From Diplonema papillatum (taxonomy: Eukaryota; Euglenozoa; Diplonemea; Diplonemida; Diplonemidae): 64,000 nucleotides of DNA. The notes beneath the pieces are model-generated. The model saw nothing but the letters and a program-made list of their open reading frames with translations, was not told where the DNA came from and made no database searches. Below, in pieces: positions 48,062-61,500 of the stretch (the first letter of the stretch is position 1; the number at the start of each line of letters is the position of its first letter). The position numbers were made by a program, and so were the translations under genes. The stretch is from assembly GCA_030068145.1 (NCBI GenBank), contig JAPJBO010000020.1, positions 62,001 through 126,000 on the forward strand, given 5' to 3'.

Positions 48062-48774
48062 TTATTTCGTGGGCACCTCAATCTGGGAAGAGAGCGAAGC
48101 TAGCTTTTGAACTCTCGGAATGTGTCCCAGAAAAGGGTGACGCGGCGTGATGGCAGCTTCAGCTAGAAATGACAAGATCGACGGAGACTGGGTGTCAAGT
48201 GCAGTGAATGCCTGCTGAATGCTTGGCAATCTGGAGAAGAAGGTCGGAACGGTTGGACTTGCGGTCAGCTCACAGTTGCGGGACAACTTACTTCTGTCTG
48301 TCCTCACATTTCAGGAGCATTCAAGCAACAGTGTGAGCGAGAGAAGTCCTGTACCGCAGTATGGTAATAGTTTAAAACGAACGTCGTGTTCTACACAGAT
48401 TTTCCTGCTAGTGGAGATAATAGGATCGGACTTGAGATGGTACCAGAGTCCGAAGAATCAACTCGATTGAACCGCCTAGCCTTCAACCGACAGTTAAAAT
48501 TGACCGCGTAATAGTTGGTAGCCTGCAGCAGTGCATCGGCAGTCGACCTCGCGTGCCGTGTTGCAACTACAGTAAAACACCGTCCACAACGGAAGATGGA
48601 GACACTAGACTGAGGGCTCTTCAGAAACTTATCAGGAAGGGGAAGGATTGTATGCCTCCTTTCTGGCGTTTGCGACCCTCGAAATGCACCAAACGCAAAA
48701 AATGACGACGTGGGATATATCCCATTGACTTGCCAAAACTCCGTAGGAATCAAGAGCCGATAAATTCGCGCCAC
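48062..48774 (-). CDS. uncertain two-part ORF
   Basis: Two minus-strand frames look protein-like: 48774 to about 48480 (ARIYRLLIPTEFWQVNGIYP, FFAFGAFRGSQTPERRHTI) and about 48300-48062 (PTFFSRLPSIQQAFTALDTQ, SILSFLAEAAITPRHPFLGH). An intron with acceptor TTCAGCAG could join them, but I could not fix a donor. No family was recognised. Confidence 0.25.
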
Positions 48775-49450
48775 TTTCGTGAGGGTGAAGAATGCGAAAA
48801 CTCTCTCCCGACAGCGCTTGTGGCAGTCAAACGTTCATGACGACGTGCTATTTTTGGTCCTTCGACGTCGGCTCTTCGTAGCCCAGACAAGCAGAATTAT
48901 CATGGTTAGGAAGTGTCCAAAAGGATTCAATTGTTCCAGCATTGTAGACCGTTGACCCTACCCTGTAGGCGTTGGGTACTGAGGACAACGTGGCTCCCTC
49001 CATTCCCTCAGATGATCAGGACGTCTGAGGTGCGTGTGTATCAGCATTGAAACCGGCGATTCTCCGTTGTTCCACACAGATGGTGCACAGGAAACGAGCT
49101 AGAAGTGCGCGGTAACGACAGGTATGGGTCTTTCGTGGTGGTGGTGTGCGTTCAGCGCACCAACGAAAGAAATGAGAGAAAGCGCAAGAAGAACGTGAAA
49201 GGAAATGATCCGGGGGCTAGGGTCACGGGTACAAAAATGAAGAAGGAAAAAGAGGACTTCTCTTTTTAAGCGCTCTCTCTCTCTCTCTCTCTTGCTTTCT
49301 TCGTGGTGGACCTTGGCTTGCGGATACGACTGCTCATAACGATGCGGTAGACCGAAATGCGAGCATAGACGCTTTGCTAGGATCCACGTGCGCGTTTTCG
49401 GGCGCAATACGAGATTCGGAGGACATACAATGCGGGGCGGATTGTCCACG
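48775..49450. other. intergenic, GA-type microsatellite
   Basis: A CT/GA dinucleotide tract lies at 49271-49291. This is the 3' flank of Pelota; no exon was found. Confidence 0.4.
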
Positions 49451-52400
49451 CTACATGTAGTCGTTGTCATCATCGCCAGCAAGGTCGTCCAAGTATAGGT
49501 TGGACTGTCCAGAGGGTTTGAGCACAGGTTCTTCCTCAGAATCCAGGTCGTTGAGCTCGGGACACGGGAAGCGCAGGAGGGCGGCACAACCGCAGAGGTT
49601 GGCCAGTTGCTCGCCTGATACGTGCATGGACGAGAAGATGTGCACTTCGCCGCCGAGGTCTTGGACGTCTTCAACAAGCTTCACCCAAGCCCGCCTCGTC
49701 GCGATGCTTTTAGACCGGAAGAGGCTGTCGACGACCATCAGCACTTCGATCGCCTGCTTTTCACCGGCAGCGAACACGGGCAGAGGACCGTATGCCACCC
49801 GGTCTTGGTCAACCTCCATCATCTTAAAGAATCGGTCGAGACACTGCACGTCGGCCGTCGCTTTCGTGTCGGTGAGCTTCGATGCTATGTTCTTATCGGA
49901 CATGACCTCCTTGAGGCAGTGCATGTGTCCGGAGGAGGCGGGGACCAGAATCCATTTGTCCTTCGTTTTGACGAAGTCTCTCATCTCCCGGCGGGTGGCT
50001 TCGTCCATGCAGTACTTGAGAAAGTCTTGGTTGACGAACCCGGGGGAGCACACAAGAAGGCATTTGACTACCGACCATTCAATGTGCCGAACCACGCTTT
50101 GGAACACCGCGTCGTAGAAGCGTGTCAGCGACTTGTCGTGGGCTGTGGCCCCGGATCGCCGTTTCCGAGGGATTGGCACGTCTATCTTTTGCTTGAGCAG
50201 CGTCATCGACGGCGTGATCAAGCAGACATGGGCGAGTCCTTCCTGCATCACCACTGCAGCTACGTCCGCCTTTTTGCTCGAGTCGCATGCCTGATCGTGT
50301 CGTTTTTTAGAGTTAAAGTTCGCTTGAAATTCCGGGGTTTTAGGGTCTCCGTGTGACCGTTAATGAATGGGTTCTCTTAGAGCAAGAAAGGGCTATATGG
50401 TTACGGGTTGTATGTTTGGTGCACGCTTTTGTTATGGGTTATGGCTAGTCATGTCCGGGACTGTTTGTGACCGACACCCAAGTACATTCCTTCGTGGTGT
50501 GTGGTCTTGGGCCCCACACGTTTTTTGTTGTATAGTTGCGGGCGATTAATGTTCACAGAAGCATTAGCATTGTGTCCGATGCTGCTGCCGAGACGACTGA
50601 GAGACTTTCGGAACTCTCCTTACAAGTATGGCCCGAGAGTTGTGGTTCTGGAAGTGAAAGACTGCCCTTCGAGAGGGGTCCGGAAGTGGAAGTCTGGTCC
50701 TTCGAACTTAGGCGTTTTGGCTCTTCCCACTCACAACATGTTACCCTGTTTTTTTTTTTATTGAAAGTATGCCAATATTGCAGGGAATAGTTGACTAGAC
50801 CTCTTGATTGAGTTTGTGCTGACCACGAATTGGGGAGTTGGGAGAACCTACAAAGCCAAAAGCAGGACCGACCCCCCCGTTCGTGAGCTTTGTCAAGAGC
50901 TGCAACTCAACTACCTAGGACAGGTGCTCTGACCAACCGCCACCAACCTTCACAACACATTAAAGGTGAGCCCACGAGCATGAAAGAAAGGAGGCACACG
51001 TCAAGCAGTCGTTGGAAGACGACAGTATCCCAGTACTGTTTGCCAATGCTGACTTCTCCTGACATTGTGGAGCTGACGGGCGTGATGGCTATGGTGTGGT
51101 GGACGCCTTGCTTCACATGATCATTTTCTTGAGAGATGACGCCCTGTGTGTGTGTGTGTGTGTGGGTTGCACTGTGTTCCGACTGAAGGTGGCCGACGCC
51201 GACGTTAGAAGGGGCGGATTGCAAAAACGTACGTGGAATGGTTATGTGCTCAACACCGCACTGGTTCCATCTACCGTGTTTCGGTCCTTTAACACGGACG
51301 CGTAGACGGACCATCATCAGCGCGGAACCTGGGTGTGTGCTGACAGGGCGGCGGTGTGAGTCTGCGTGGCAGGCGGCTGTTTGTAGCTCGTCAATATCTC
51401 AAAGCTACTCTCTGCTCACTGCCACAAAAAAGCTAAACCTTTGGGGGTAAACAGTCACATCCACGCAGAGTGGAGGAAGTAGTAGTAGTAGTAGTAGTAT
51501 GTGTCATCCTAATCCGGGAACAAGTCAGGGAGAAGAACGGAGCAATCTTTACAAACAAACGAGTGACATACGCCGAGCGTAGGAAGAAGAAAAAAGAAGA
51601 AGAAAAAAGAAAAAGGCCGCTCCTGGTCCAGGAACGTGACGGTCAACCACAGCTTTAAGTTGGAGTCGGAAGCAGCACAGTGCCACAACCCCGTCCGCTC
51701 TGCCCTGCGGCTGACCGTCTCGACGAGCTTGTGTTCAGCGCGAGCGCCAAGCCCCAAGGTGCGCCAAGCCTTGCTGCTTTAGTTTGGGAAATCGGTAGCC
51801 ACTCGGCGACCCGTAGGCCCGTGGCTCTGCAGTACCGCCGAACACGTGAAGCTTGGCTCCCGTGTAGCAGGCTTTCCCTGGTACCTTTCGAGCGGAGGAA
51901 GGAATGTGAAAACGGGGTTTTGCCTAGAGGCTTTTCGTGTTATTCTGCAGATGCTCTGAGCTAGCGAAGCCCGTCGGGCAGACAAACGATGAGAGAGGCA
52001 CCCACTGTCCCACGGTCCCAGCGCACAGAAGAAAATGCAATTTCATGCGGACCATCGCCACACCTTCTTTCCTTTTTTTAGTCTAAACGAGGAAGTGGCC
52101 GAAACCACACAGAAGAGAACACGAGGTACTGACCGGCAGATCCTAGATATAGAGGAGACGCTGGCTGGCAAATCTCATTCGGCAATCCCTTGAATAGGGC
52201 CGGGTCACGGCCATATTCGGCTATCAGCGCGAAACATGAGTGGCAGCAGGCGCGACCTGTTCAAAGACAAAAAAGGCAAACACACCGAACACCGAACGAG
52301 GCTGCCGATTGGATCGAAATCGATACCGGTCACGCGAATGGTCAGCGTGAGGCGAATCTTGTTGGTGAGCACTGTGCCCGTCGTGTTCGTGCTCTGCAGC

Positions 52401-52537
52401 TTTCGCCACGTCGAAGCGCGCACTGTGTCGCCGATCATGACAAGGTTGTAGAGTTGCCACAGGTCCTCGTCGTCCTCCAGCTTCACCTTCACGGTGCCGC
52501 TGCCGTGCTTCTCCATCTTTCGGTTGATTAGCTTCAT
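49451..52537 (-). CDS. PELO: Pelota/Dom34 ribosome-rescue factor
   Basis: Three exons, all phase 0: 52537-52286, 51143-51000 and 50290-49451, giving 411 residues (human PELO 385). Exon 1 has the SM-like N-terminal domain (MKLINRKMEKHGSGTVKVKL, DDEDLWQLYNLVMIGDTVRA). Exon 2 supplies ISQENDHVKQGVHHTIAI. Exon 3 begins ACDSSKKADVAAVVMQEGLA and carries eRF1 domains 2 and 3 (KCLLVCSPGF, PASSGHMHCLKEVM, SKLTDTKA, RIFSSMHVSGEQ-type HIFSSMHVSGEQLANLCG, ALLRFPCPELNDLDSEEEP). With Hbs1 it splits stalled ribosomes in no-go and non-stop decay. It lacks the GGQ of eRF1, as expected. The tail is acidic. Donors are GTGTGT and GTGTGC. Intron 1 (1142 bp) and intron 2 (709 bp) both hold dispersed repeats. Confidence 0.93.
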
Positions 52538-55500
52538 CGCCCCTCTTCCCTCCTCAGGTGGCAAAGCCCGCTTTTTCCCTTCGCGGCGGGCCGCAGCGCG
52601 ACACAACTCAAGCTACCCTCGGTCCAGGTCTGAGAATCGGTCGCTTCCGTTTTTCTTTTCTGGGTTCTTCCCCTTCCCCTACTGGACTAGGTTTTGTGGA
52701 GGCAAGAGGTTGGTATTCTGAAGCCTCCAGCTGTTTTGGTAACTGCAAGAATCTGCTTTGGATTAGTATGAGCTCGAGGTTAGGCCGCTTGTCCACAGAA
52801 GCTCCCTTCATCCCAGCCAAGAGACACCACTAGGCAGACTTCATCCAAGCGAGCAGACGGGATAGCGATGCATGAGTCTAGTCCCTGTCACGAGTACAGC
52901 CACGGTAGCCCTCCACACTCCGTCAAATGGACAATCCGTACCTTGCGGGGATTGCGCCCACTTGACACGGTGTGCTATACAATGTCGTGACTGATGTCGG
53001 AGCAAAAGTCGGTCACGGATGCCACACTTTTGTGATGCTCAAGCACGGATATTTATATCAGAGTTGTTGAACGCAACCCGGACATCAGCCACAGTCTCAA
53101 CCCAAACACGAAGAAACTGAGCTGCAAACCTTTTCTCCTCAGCTGTTGCAAGATGTTCCTTTCGAGCGTCAACACGGATCACCACGGGTTGTACGTCCAC
53201 GGTTTTAAGTTTGCCCTTGACATACTCATCTCACGATACGAAAAGTCGGGAACTTCAGGATACCTTAACGAAGAAAGAAAACGGGTGGGGGCGCAATTAT
53301 TTTTGACAGAAGGGAGAAGGAAGAAGAAGAGTCAAGGGAGGAGGAAGGAAAGAAATAAAGTAAACAGAAAGAAGGTGGGGAAAGGGAGGTAGGTCGGGAG
53401 GAGCCGAGTTTTGCGGAGTTGCGTTGAGCGGACGAAGCCGGGACCGTGCTTCGTTGCCCAGTCACGCGACCCTTGAAACCAAAGCTTTCTACCCCAGACT
53501 ACGCGTTCGCACAGTAAAAAGAGAAGCGGGGGGGGAACGAGGTACAAATCCACGCGTTCGCGCGCTATTATTTTTTTTTCTTTTGTTTCTTCCTTTTGTT
53601 CATGTTTTTTGCCAGGGACTTTTTCCCAAGAAGCTGGGGGAGAGTATTCATATAGGATTTATTGGACGACGTGCTAGGAACCCGGATGGCCTTCGGTCCA
53701 TGAATCCTCTCTTATCTACTGCGTGAGCGGAGAGCGTCGGTAAGAATCTGGGTACCTCTCTGGCAATCGTCGCCAGTGCTTAACCTACAGCTGGAGTACC
53801 ACTAGGGGGACCTTGCTTGCGAAAGTCGTGTCGCTATAGTTTTGGTTGCAACTTTCGTTGACCGGTGCTCAATCATTTAGACATGGTTCTCGGGTGACAA
53901 TTGACCATGATCTGACGGGCAGCTTAGTTGTCTGCCTGTGTTCAAAAATGAAGTCCGTTTCCCCCCACTCAACCCCCCAGGAAGAAATCCCCCTGGCTTT
54001 TCTTTTCTACCTCAAAGAAGGCTGGTCTTCGCTTTTCCTTGGCTGGCCTTCTTTCCCTTTGTCGACATTCATCTTTTCTCTGACCTTCTAGGTGACCACT
54101 GAAGGCTGGAAGGTCGCTTTCTGGTGGTCGCTTTGTCCTCACGGAACCGGGCTTGCTGCGGGCAGGTGGACCTGTCCCTCGACCGAGTGGACTCACCTTT
54201 CAAGTCACGGTGTTCTCGCCGTTGGGTGGTGCTGGCGGGGAGCTTCCTCTCCGGATCCAGTAGTGGTGCTATTGGCTAGCGCAGTAGCCGATGAGTAGTG
54301 CACGCCCATCCCAAAACGGAGGTTGTCCGGCCCATGCTTTTCCGAGCGCAACCCCAAGAGGCCTAGTGCCGTCGAATGCAGTTCTTCCGACAAGCAAGCA
54401 AGGCTGATACGGGAGGTGGGGACCTCTTTCTCGGTGATGTGCGCTCCGCGACACACCTGCTCTGACTCCGTCCACGTGTGGTAGACCCAAGGAGCAGGTG
54501 GCGGTCGGGAGGGACAAAACGAAAACGCGAACGAAAAGGTGGAGAAAACGATCGGGAGACTCTGCTGAAGGAAAGGCGAAAAGGAAAGAGAAAGGGCACA
54601 GGGAGGAGGGTTGAAGGCTGCGGGGGAAAGCGGATGAAAAGCGGAGGGGGGAAGGAGCAGTGCACCTTTTGAACGAGGCGAGAGAGCAAAAATACGCGAG
54701 GGGCTGCCTTGTGCTTACTTCGAAGGAGGCTAGAGGGGGAGAAACAATACAACTACAAAACGGGTCTTTTTTGTTGAACGCTTACGCCCGCCACTAAACC
54801 CAGATTCACCTGTGTTTCGTGTGGGCTACAGCACATTTACCTCCTTTGGTCTTTTGCAGCTGGCAGCCTCCTCAAGTATTTCCTACAACGCAGGTGCTTA
54901 TACGTACAAAAGAAAAATGCTGCAAGTGTTTACTTTCTGCTGTACTGGAAGCTCACAAAGGACGTAGCTTCTCCTTATCGCAGCAGCTCTCCGCATCACG
55001 CAGGTCGCGTTCCTCGTTAATAGCGACGTATGTTTGCTCTCTCTATCCCACAAAACCACATTTGTAGGTTCGTGGTTTCTCGTTTTCCCCTCTGTCTGCT
55101 CTCGAATTGTTGACTGAAACCGAGGGAAAGGGGGAAACAATCTAGCATAGGGACAGAAAGGAAACGAGGTAGATGGGTACCGTGAAATGAACGAGAAGAC
55201 GAAGCGCGGCCTGCAGAAACTGACGACATGCTGGCTGAGAAGAAAATACGCAATTCGAAAACAGCCTACAACGCTTATTTTCGACAAGACCTCCAGATAA
55301 CCACACTCGTGAAAACACGTGCGTAGCGATAACCTAGTCACCTGGCTGCCACAGCACGCTGCTGGCCCTGGCAACCCGATAGGGAAGGGCCTGCTGCCGT
55401 GGACTAGATCGTTCCCCTTTGACGGGGACCTCATCCGCGGCCTCGTCGTCGGAGCGTTCTTCTTTTTTTTCCGCCCACTTCTCACAAAACAAACGACGGT

Positions 55501-58500
55501 GGACCAGCGCGCAACCTGTGTGTGGTTCGGGGAAAAAAGCAAGAGGAGAAGCAAGGGCAGGGAAGCTCTACATCAAGGAAAGGGGGGAGACTGAAAATAG
55601 AGAAACATGGAAAGGGGGGGGGCGGGTGCTGGAAGGGGAAAAAGGAGGGGCGTGGAGAGGGGCACGGATGCGCGCACACTTCGTTCCGGTCGTCGTTTCT
55701 TTTCTTTGTTTACATCTCGCGTTGCCCTTCTTTGTCGTCTCAAAAAAGAAAATCTATTCTGGCTCTTTCGCCCGTTTCTTTCTTTTTTTTTTTTTTTTCT
55801 TGGCGTGAGAGTTTGTTTGAGAATCCGGGCTGCTTTAAGTATTTGAAGTTGAAGGTTGCGATTTGAGATTTTCCTCGTGGCGATGCGTTTTCACCGATTG
55901 ACTGTTCGCTGCAAATTGGGAAAAGGTGCAAAATCCGTGCGAAAATTAGCTATGCGAGAAAGATAACGCTGCTGGCAGTTTGTATTCAGTCGGAAAGTAT
56001 TAAAACTTCGGAGACCCAAATGAACTTCTTGCGACAAAAACAAACGGGCAGCCAAAAGAAAAAGGGCAGGTGCTTTGGGACAGTGCTTTGGGAGAGATTC
56101 TGTACAGTCATCTTTTCAACTTTATGTTGCCGTCTTTCTTTCTAACTCTTGCTTTTCCCTTCCTGTGCCGTCCTGGTGGCGTCGACAGGTGTGCATCACG
56201 GGAATGAAGCTCTACGTGCTTTCAAACAGCTCCAGGTGCGCCATTCGTTGCCGGTGCGCCGCGACGGGTTTTGCTTGGATACCTTCCAGTTTGTACTGGC
56301 CCATGGGCTTCACCAGATGCCACGCAAAATGCCCAAGTCAAACCGGGGCTGCGGGCTGGGGAAAGGACGAATCGGGTGAGCGATCGGTAGGATTGCGCAC
56401 CGGACTAGACGATGTTGTCCTTCAAAACGACGTTGGCCTTGCAGGATTCGTCGATGTCAAGAGCGCCCTGTGTTGTACGTTGAGAGAGGTTAGAACTTTT
56501 TAAAGGCCGCGGAGGTCAGCGGACCGGAGCTACCGGAGAGGGTGTGTGTGCGTTGTATGGTAACCTGATACGTGTGTGTGTGTGCGATGATGTGGGTTTG
56601 TGTGGCAGCCTGATACGTGTGCGCTGGCTGTTACACGAGCTTGATGCTCCGCATGGATGCTTGGTGCCGTGTGCCGTGGGCACCGCTTGCTCCAATAAAA
56701 CCTCGGAGGGAAAAAGACTGCGTGTGTATCCCACTCGGCAAAAAAAGACAGGCGCTTCGTTTTGTTTGTACGTGCCTGGTGATCGTTTTCCCACTTGTAT
56801 TTACCCTGTGTATATTCAGGTTCGGAATTCTGATCAACCACCAAAAAAACGCTGCCTACGTTGAACGCTTACGCCCGGCACTAATTCCAAGTTTTCTGTA
56901 CTTCGTGTGGGTTACAGCGCAGACTACCCGAGTGTATCCCTCAGAAAAGACGATATGAATGGGCGCTTTCCTTTGTTTAGCCGAACTCGCCTGCTCTGGT
57001 AGTTTGCATCATACATGCCAACTAAAATTAGTGGCAGCAATGCATTGTTAAGACAAAAGAGAGCGTAGGCATCGTGATATGGCACAGCTGCTCTCTGTTC
57101 TTCTGGTCTCCACGGCACATGGAACGAAAAGCTGGTCGTTTGGGATATTGGCAGTCGCGAGCGCTGGAGCCAGAATCGAGGGCACACCTTCATGTTGCCC
57201 TTCAGATCGTTGCCGACGATGTGCGCTTCGCCGGCGTTGCAGACCCAGACGCCCTCGTACTTGTTGCTGTGGATCGAGTTCTTCTCGATGACGAGGTGCC
57301 CGCCAGACGTGACGAGCACTCCGGCGTTCTGGTTGGCGGTGATCTTGTTCTCGCGGATGGTGCCCTTCCCGTTTTCGAAGCAGTAGACGCCAGTTTCCTT
57401 GCCGCCGCGGATGGTGTTGCCTTGCACCAGGGGGTTGGCCAGCGTCTTGATCAATACGCCGGCTTTGACGTTGTTGGTGATATCGTTGTCCTTCACTGTG
57501 CCCGAGCCGCGGTCGCACAGGAACACACCCGCCTGGCGGTTGCTGTGGATGTGGTTCTTCTCGATCATCGGGGAGCCCCCTGCCTTCACGACGATCCCAC
57601 TGCCGCCGTTGTCGTAGATCTCGTTTCCGATGATGGTGCCTTTGCTGTCGTGGCAGATGAAGACGCCCGTATCGCGACCGTCGTGGATCTTGTTGTTCTT
57701 TATCACCGGCTGCGCCCCGCGCTTCAGCAACACCGCCGCGTACGTGTTGTTGTAGATGTCGTTGCTCTCGAGTAATCCTGTGCGTTTGTGTGAGGGTGTG
57801 TATGTGGAACGCGTGTGTGTGAGGGTGTGTATGTGGAACGCGTGTGTGTGAGGGTGTGTATGTGGAACGCGTGTGTGTGAGGGTGTGTATGTGGAACGCG
57901 TGTGTGTGAGGGTGTGTATGTGGAACGCGTGTGTGTGAGGGTGTGTATGTGGAACGCGTGTGTGTGAGGGTGTGTATGTGGAACGCGTGTGTGTGAGGGT
58001 GTGTATGTGGAACGCGTGTGTGTGAGGGTGTGTATGTGGAACGCGTGTGTGTGAGGGTGTGTATGTGGAACGCGTGTGTGTGAGGGTGTGTATGTGGAAC
58101 GCGTGTGTGTGAGGGTGTGTATGTGGAACGCGTGTGTGTGAGGGTGTGTATGTGGAACGCGTGTGTGTGAGGGTGTGTATGTGGAACGCGTGTGTGTGAG
58201 GGTGTGTATGTGGAACGCGTGTGTGTGAGGGTGTGTATGTGGAACGCGTGTGTGTGAGGGTGTGTATGTGGAACGCGTGTGTGTGAGGGTGTGTATGTGG
58301 AACGCGTGTGTGTGAGGGTGTGTATGTGGAACGCGTGTGTGTGAGGGTGTGTATGTGGAACGCGTGTGTGTGAGGGTGTGTATGTGGAACGCGTGTGTGT
58401 GAGGGTGTGTATGTGGAACGCGTGTGTGTGAGGGTGTGTATGTGGAACGCGTGTGTGTGAGGGTGTGTATGTGGAACGCGTGTGTGTGAGGGTGTGTATG

Positions 58501-61500
58501 TGGAACGCGTGTGTGTGAGGGTGTGTATGTGGAACGCGTGTGTGTGAGGGTGTGTATGTGGAACGCGTGTGTGTGAGGGTGTGTATGTGGAACGCGTGTG
58601 TGTGAGGGTGTGTATGTGGAACGCGTGTGTGTGAGGGTGTGTATGTGGAACGCGTGTGTGTGAGGGTGTGTATGTGGAACGCGTGTGTGTGAGGGTGTGT
58701 ATGTGGAACGCGTGTGTGTGAGGGTGTGTATGTGGAACGCGTGTGTGTGAGGGTGTGTATGTGGAACGCGTGTGTGTGAGGGTGTGTATGTGGAACGCGT
58801 GTGTGTGAGGGTGTGTATGTGGAACGCGTGTGTGTGAGGGTGTGTATGTGGAACGCGTGTGTGTGAGGGTGTGTATGTGGAACGCGTGTGTGTGCGTGTG
58901 TCAAACGGGGAGTGCGAAAAGGGGGCAAAATGGTGGGGCCTGCGTTTTGCCTGCTTTTGCTTGACCGCCGTGGCGAGTGGATACCAGTTTGCTCGCTGGA
59001 TCCCAACTTGACACGCCGAAGGCGCTCAAGCAAGTTTGCTATGTTTGCGGATGTGTGAGTGTTCGGTGCAGTTGTTATGCCCAAGTCTACTCTAAAGGCA
59101 CTTGAGCCCTGCAGTCAGGCAGGATGCAAGCTTGGTATTATCTCTCGGCTTCTCGTAGGATAGGCCGAGAGAAAATTTCTAGCGTTATTTGTGGATTAGA
59201 AGGTCGGTATTTTAAAGTCTCCGGTTGACCGTAGAGGCTTGAGTATGGCGGGGTGTTGAGAAAAGTGAGAGGGTGCAGCTCGTTTCGGGTGTCGTGTCAC
59301 TCCGTTGTGAAACCTTGTGAAGTCCCCTAACGCGTTTAGGGGGTGCTTGGGATTGGGTAGGGTGTGGTCGTTCTGGCTTTTCTTCTGGGTGGTTTCTTTC
59401 AGGCATGCGTGTGCTGGGACCAACCACTACATGCCGCTGTCGAAGCTATTGCTGGGTGCCCAAGAGGTTTCACGGAAAGCATGCGGGTTCTGAAAAAGGT
59501 GACAAGCGGACCTTTGGCGCCGTCGAAGAGGTAGACGCCCGCCTGCGCCCCGTCGTGAATCTGGCAGTGGTGGATGTGCGGCTCAGCGGACTTGTGGACT
59601 GTGATGCACGCACCCCCGTGGGACGACAGGTCGCAGTGGTGCATGACTGCGGTCGAGGAGCGGAAGTCGGCGGCGACCCACTTGCCTTCGCCACCGGAGC
59701 TTTTACGCTGTTTGATGACGAGATGGCTGATCTCAGCCGCGGCACTGATGGTCAGCACTGACCTGTCCTCCACCTCCAGGACCGGACGATTGTCCGGGTT
59801 TGCGGCTGTCAGCGTCACTGCTTTGTTCACGTTGAGGGGGCGAGAGTAAGTCCCGGCTTCAATTCTGATGATGTCGCCCGATGACGCCGCGTCGATAGCG
59901 TGTTGGATGCTGCTGCCTGACTCGACCTTGCGCGTGTTTGCTTTGTCGGCGGCGGCCGCTGGCTCCAGCTTGTCTGCCTTGTCTGGCTTGTCAGCGGCTT
60001 TCGGATGGTTCGCGACATCCTCAGAGATGGGCACGAAGCCCTTCACGTTCACGGCTCGGTTGGCGGGGAATCGTGGCATCGCTGTTGGCTTTCCGGCTGC
60101 GACTTTGTGGTGGTTGTTGCCGTTCGGCAGCGGCTGCAGAGGTGCGCGCTCTGCTTTGTCGTTGCCCTTCTCCTCCTTCAGCTTCAGGAGCTCGTGCTTC
60201 AACCTCTTCAGCTCGTCGTCCTTGTCGGCCAACTTCTGCACCAGCACGTTGTGCTCCTGCTGCTGCTGCTGCAGCTCGGTCCTCAAGGCAACAGCCATCT
60301 GAGGTCCCCCGCTCTTCGATCGCTGCCGAAGGTTTCCCGAGTTGGTAAAGCCGTAGTGTTCCTTCTCGGAGTCGCTCGCCCACCTGTTTTTAGTGTTAAA
60401 GTTTGCGTGCGAATCCGGGATATTGGAGTCCCCGGGCGACCTTCGTCAAATGGGGTCTTTTAAAGCTAATCCGTATTCGGGGTTGGAGGGGGCACGCATG
60501 GTTTCTCAAGATCTTACCAGGTTGTTTTTGTGGTCATGTTTTGGCACACGCTCCCACTCGTGTCCTTGCGATGTTTGTTAAACGCTTACGCCCGGCTCTA
60601 AACCCAGATTGGCCTGTGTTTCTTCTTTGAGCTCCTACCCCACAGAGTGCTCTTATTCAAAAGAACAGGACACGCGTTTCGCTTTGTTTGTGTGTGTCGG
60701 TTGATCGGTTTCCCACTTGTATTTACCGTGTGTGTCGTTTTCATGGTAAGGAAATCTGATCACCACCAAAACACGCTGCCGACGTCTTTTTAGCCTGCGC
60801 AATACACTGAAGCGCAACCCGCAAGATTGTTAGTGCTACAAAAAAAAGGAAGAAAAATGCGTACTTGACGAAGACCTCGCGCGCCGACGGCCTTTGCCGA
60901 GGGTCCTTGGCCATGAGAGACGTGCACAGGCTGGCCATCTTTTGGCTGTAGCCGCGGGCGAGGAACTCGTGCTCGACTTCGGTGAGGACACGGTCCCCCT
61001 GCAGCAGCTGCGTGTTGATCGGCCGCTCTCTGAGAGTGCAAAGCTCGAGGATGACGATGCCCAATCCCCACAAGTCGACTTTGTTGGTGTACCGCTGCCT
61101 GAGCAGCAGCTCCGGGGCGAAGTAGTAAGGCGTCCCGACAATAGTCTTTCGCCCCGCATCCTCGCAACGGCGGGAGAGGCCGAAATCACCGAGACGGACG
61201 CAGTCGTCGGCGGTGAAGAAGATGTTGGTGGGCTTGATGTCCCTGTGGATGTAGTCCTGCTCGTGGAGGTAGTTCATGGCGGCGCACATCTGCACGATCC
61301 ACTTGCGGATGCGCGATTCGTCGAACTTCACCCTCTTCCGGCGGGCGTCCTTGATCCGGTCAGAGAAGTCACCGCACTCGCAGAGCTCCATCGACAGGCA
61401 GATCGAGTACTGCTGCTGCATGCGGTCCTTGTGCACGAAGAAGTCGTGGAACCCGATGATGTTCTCGTGTTTCACGTTCGTCAGCACCTTGATCTCGTGC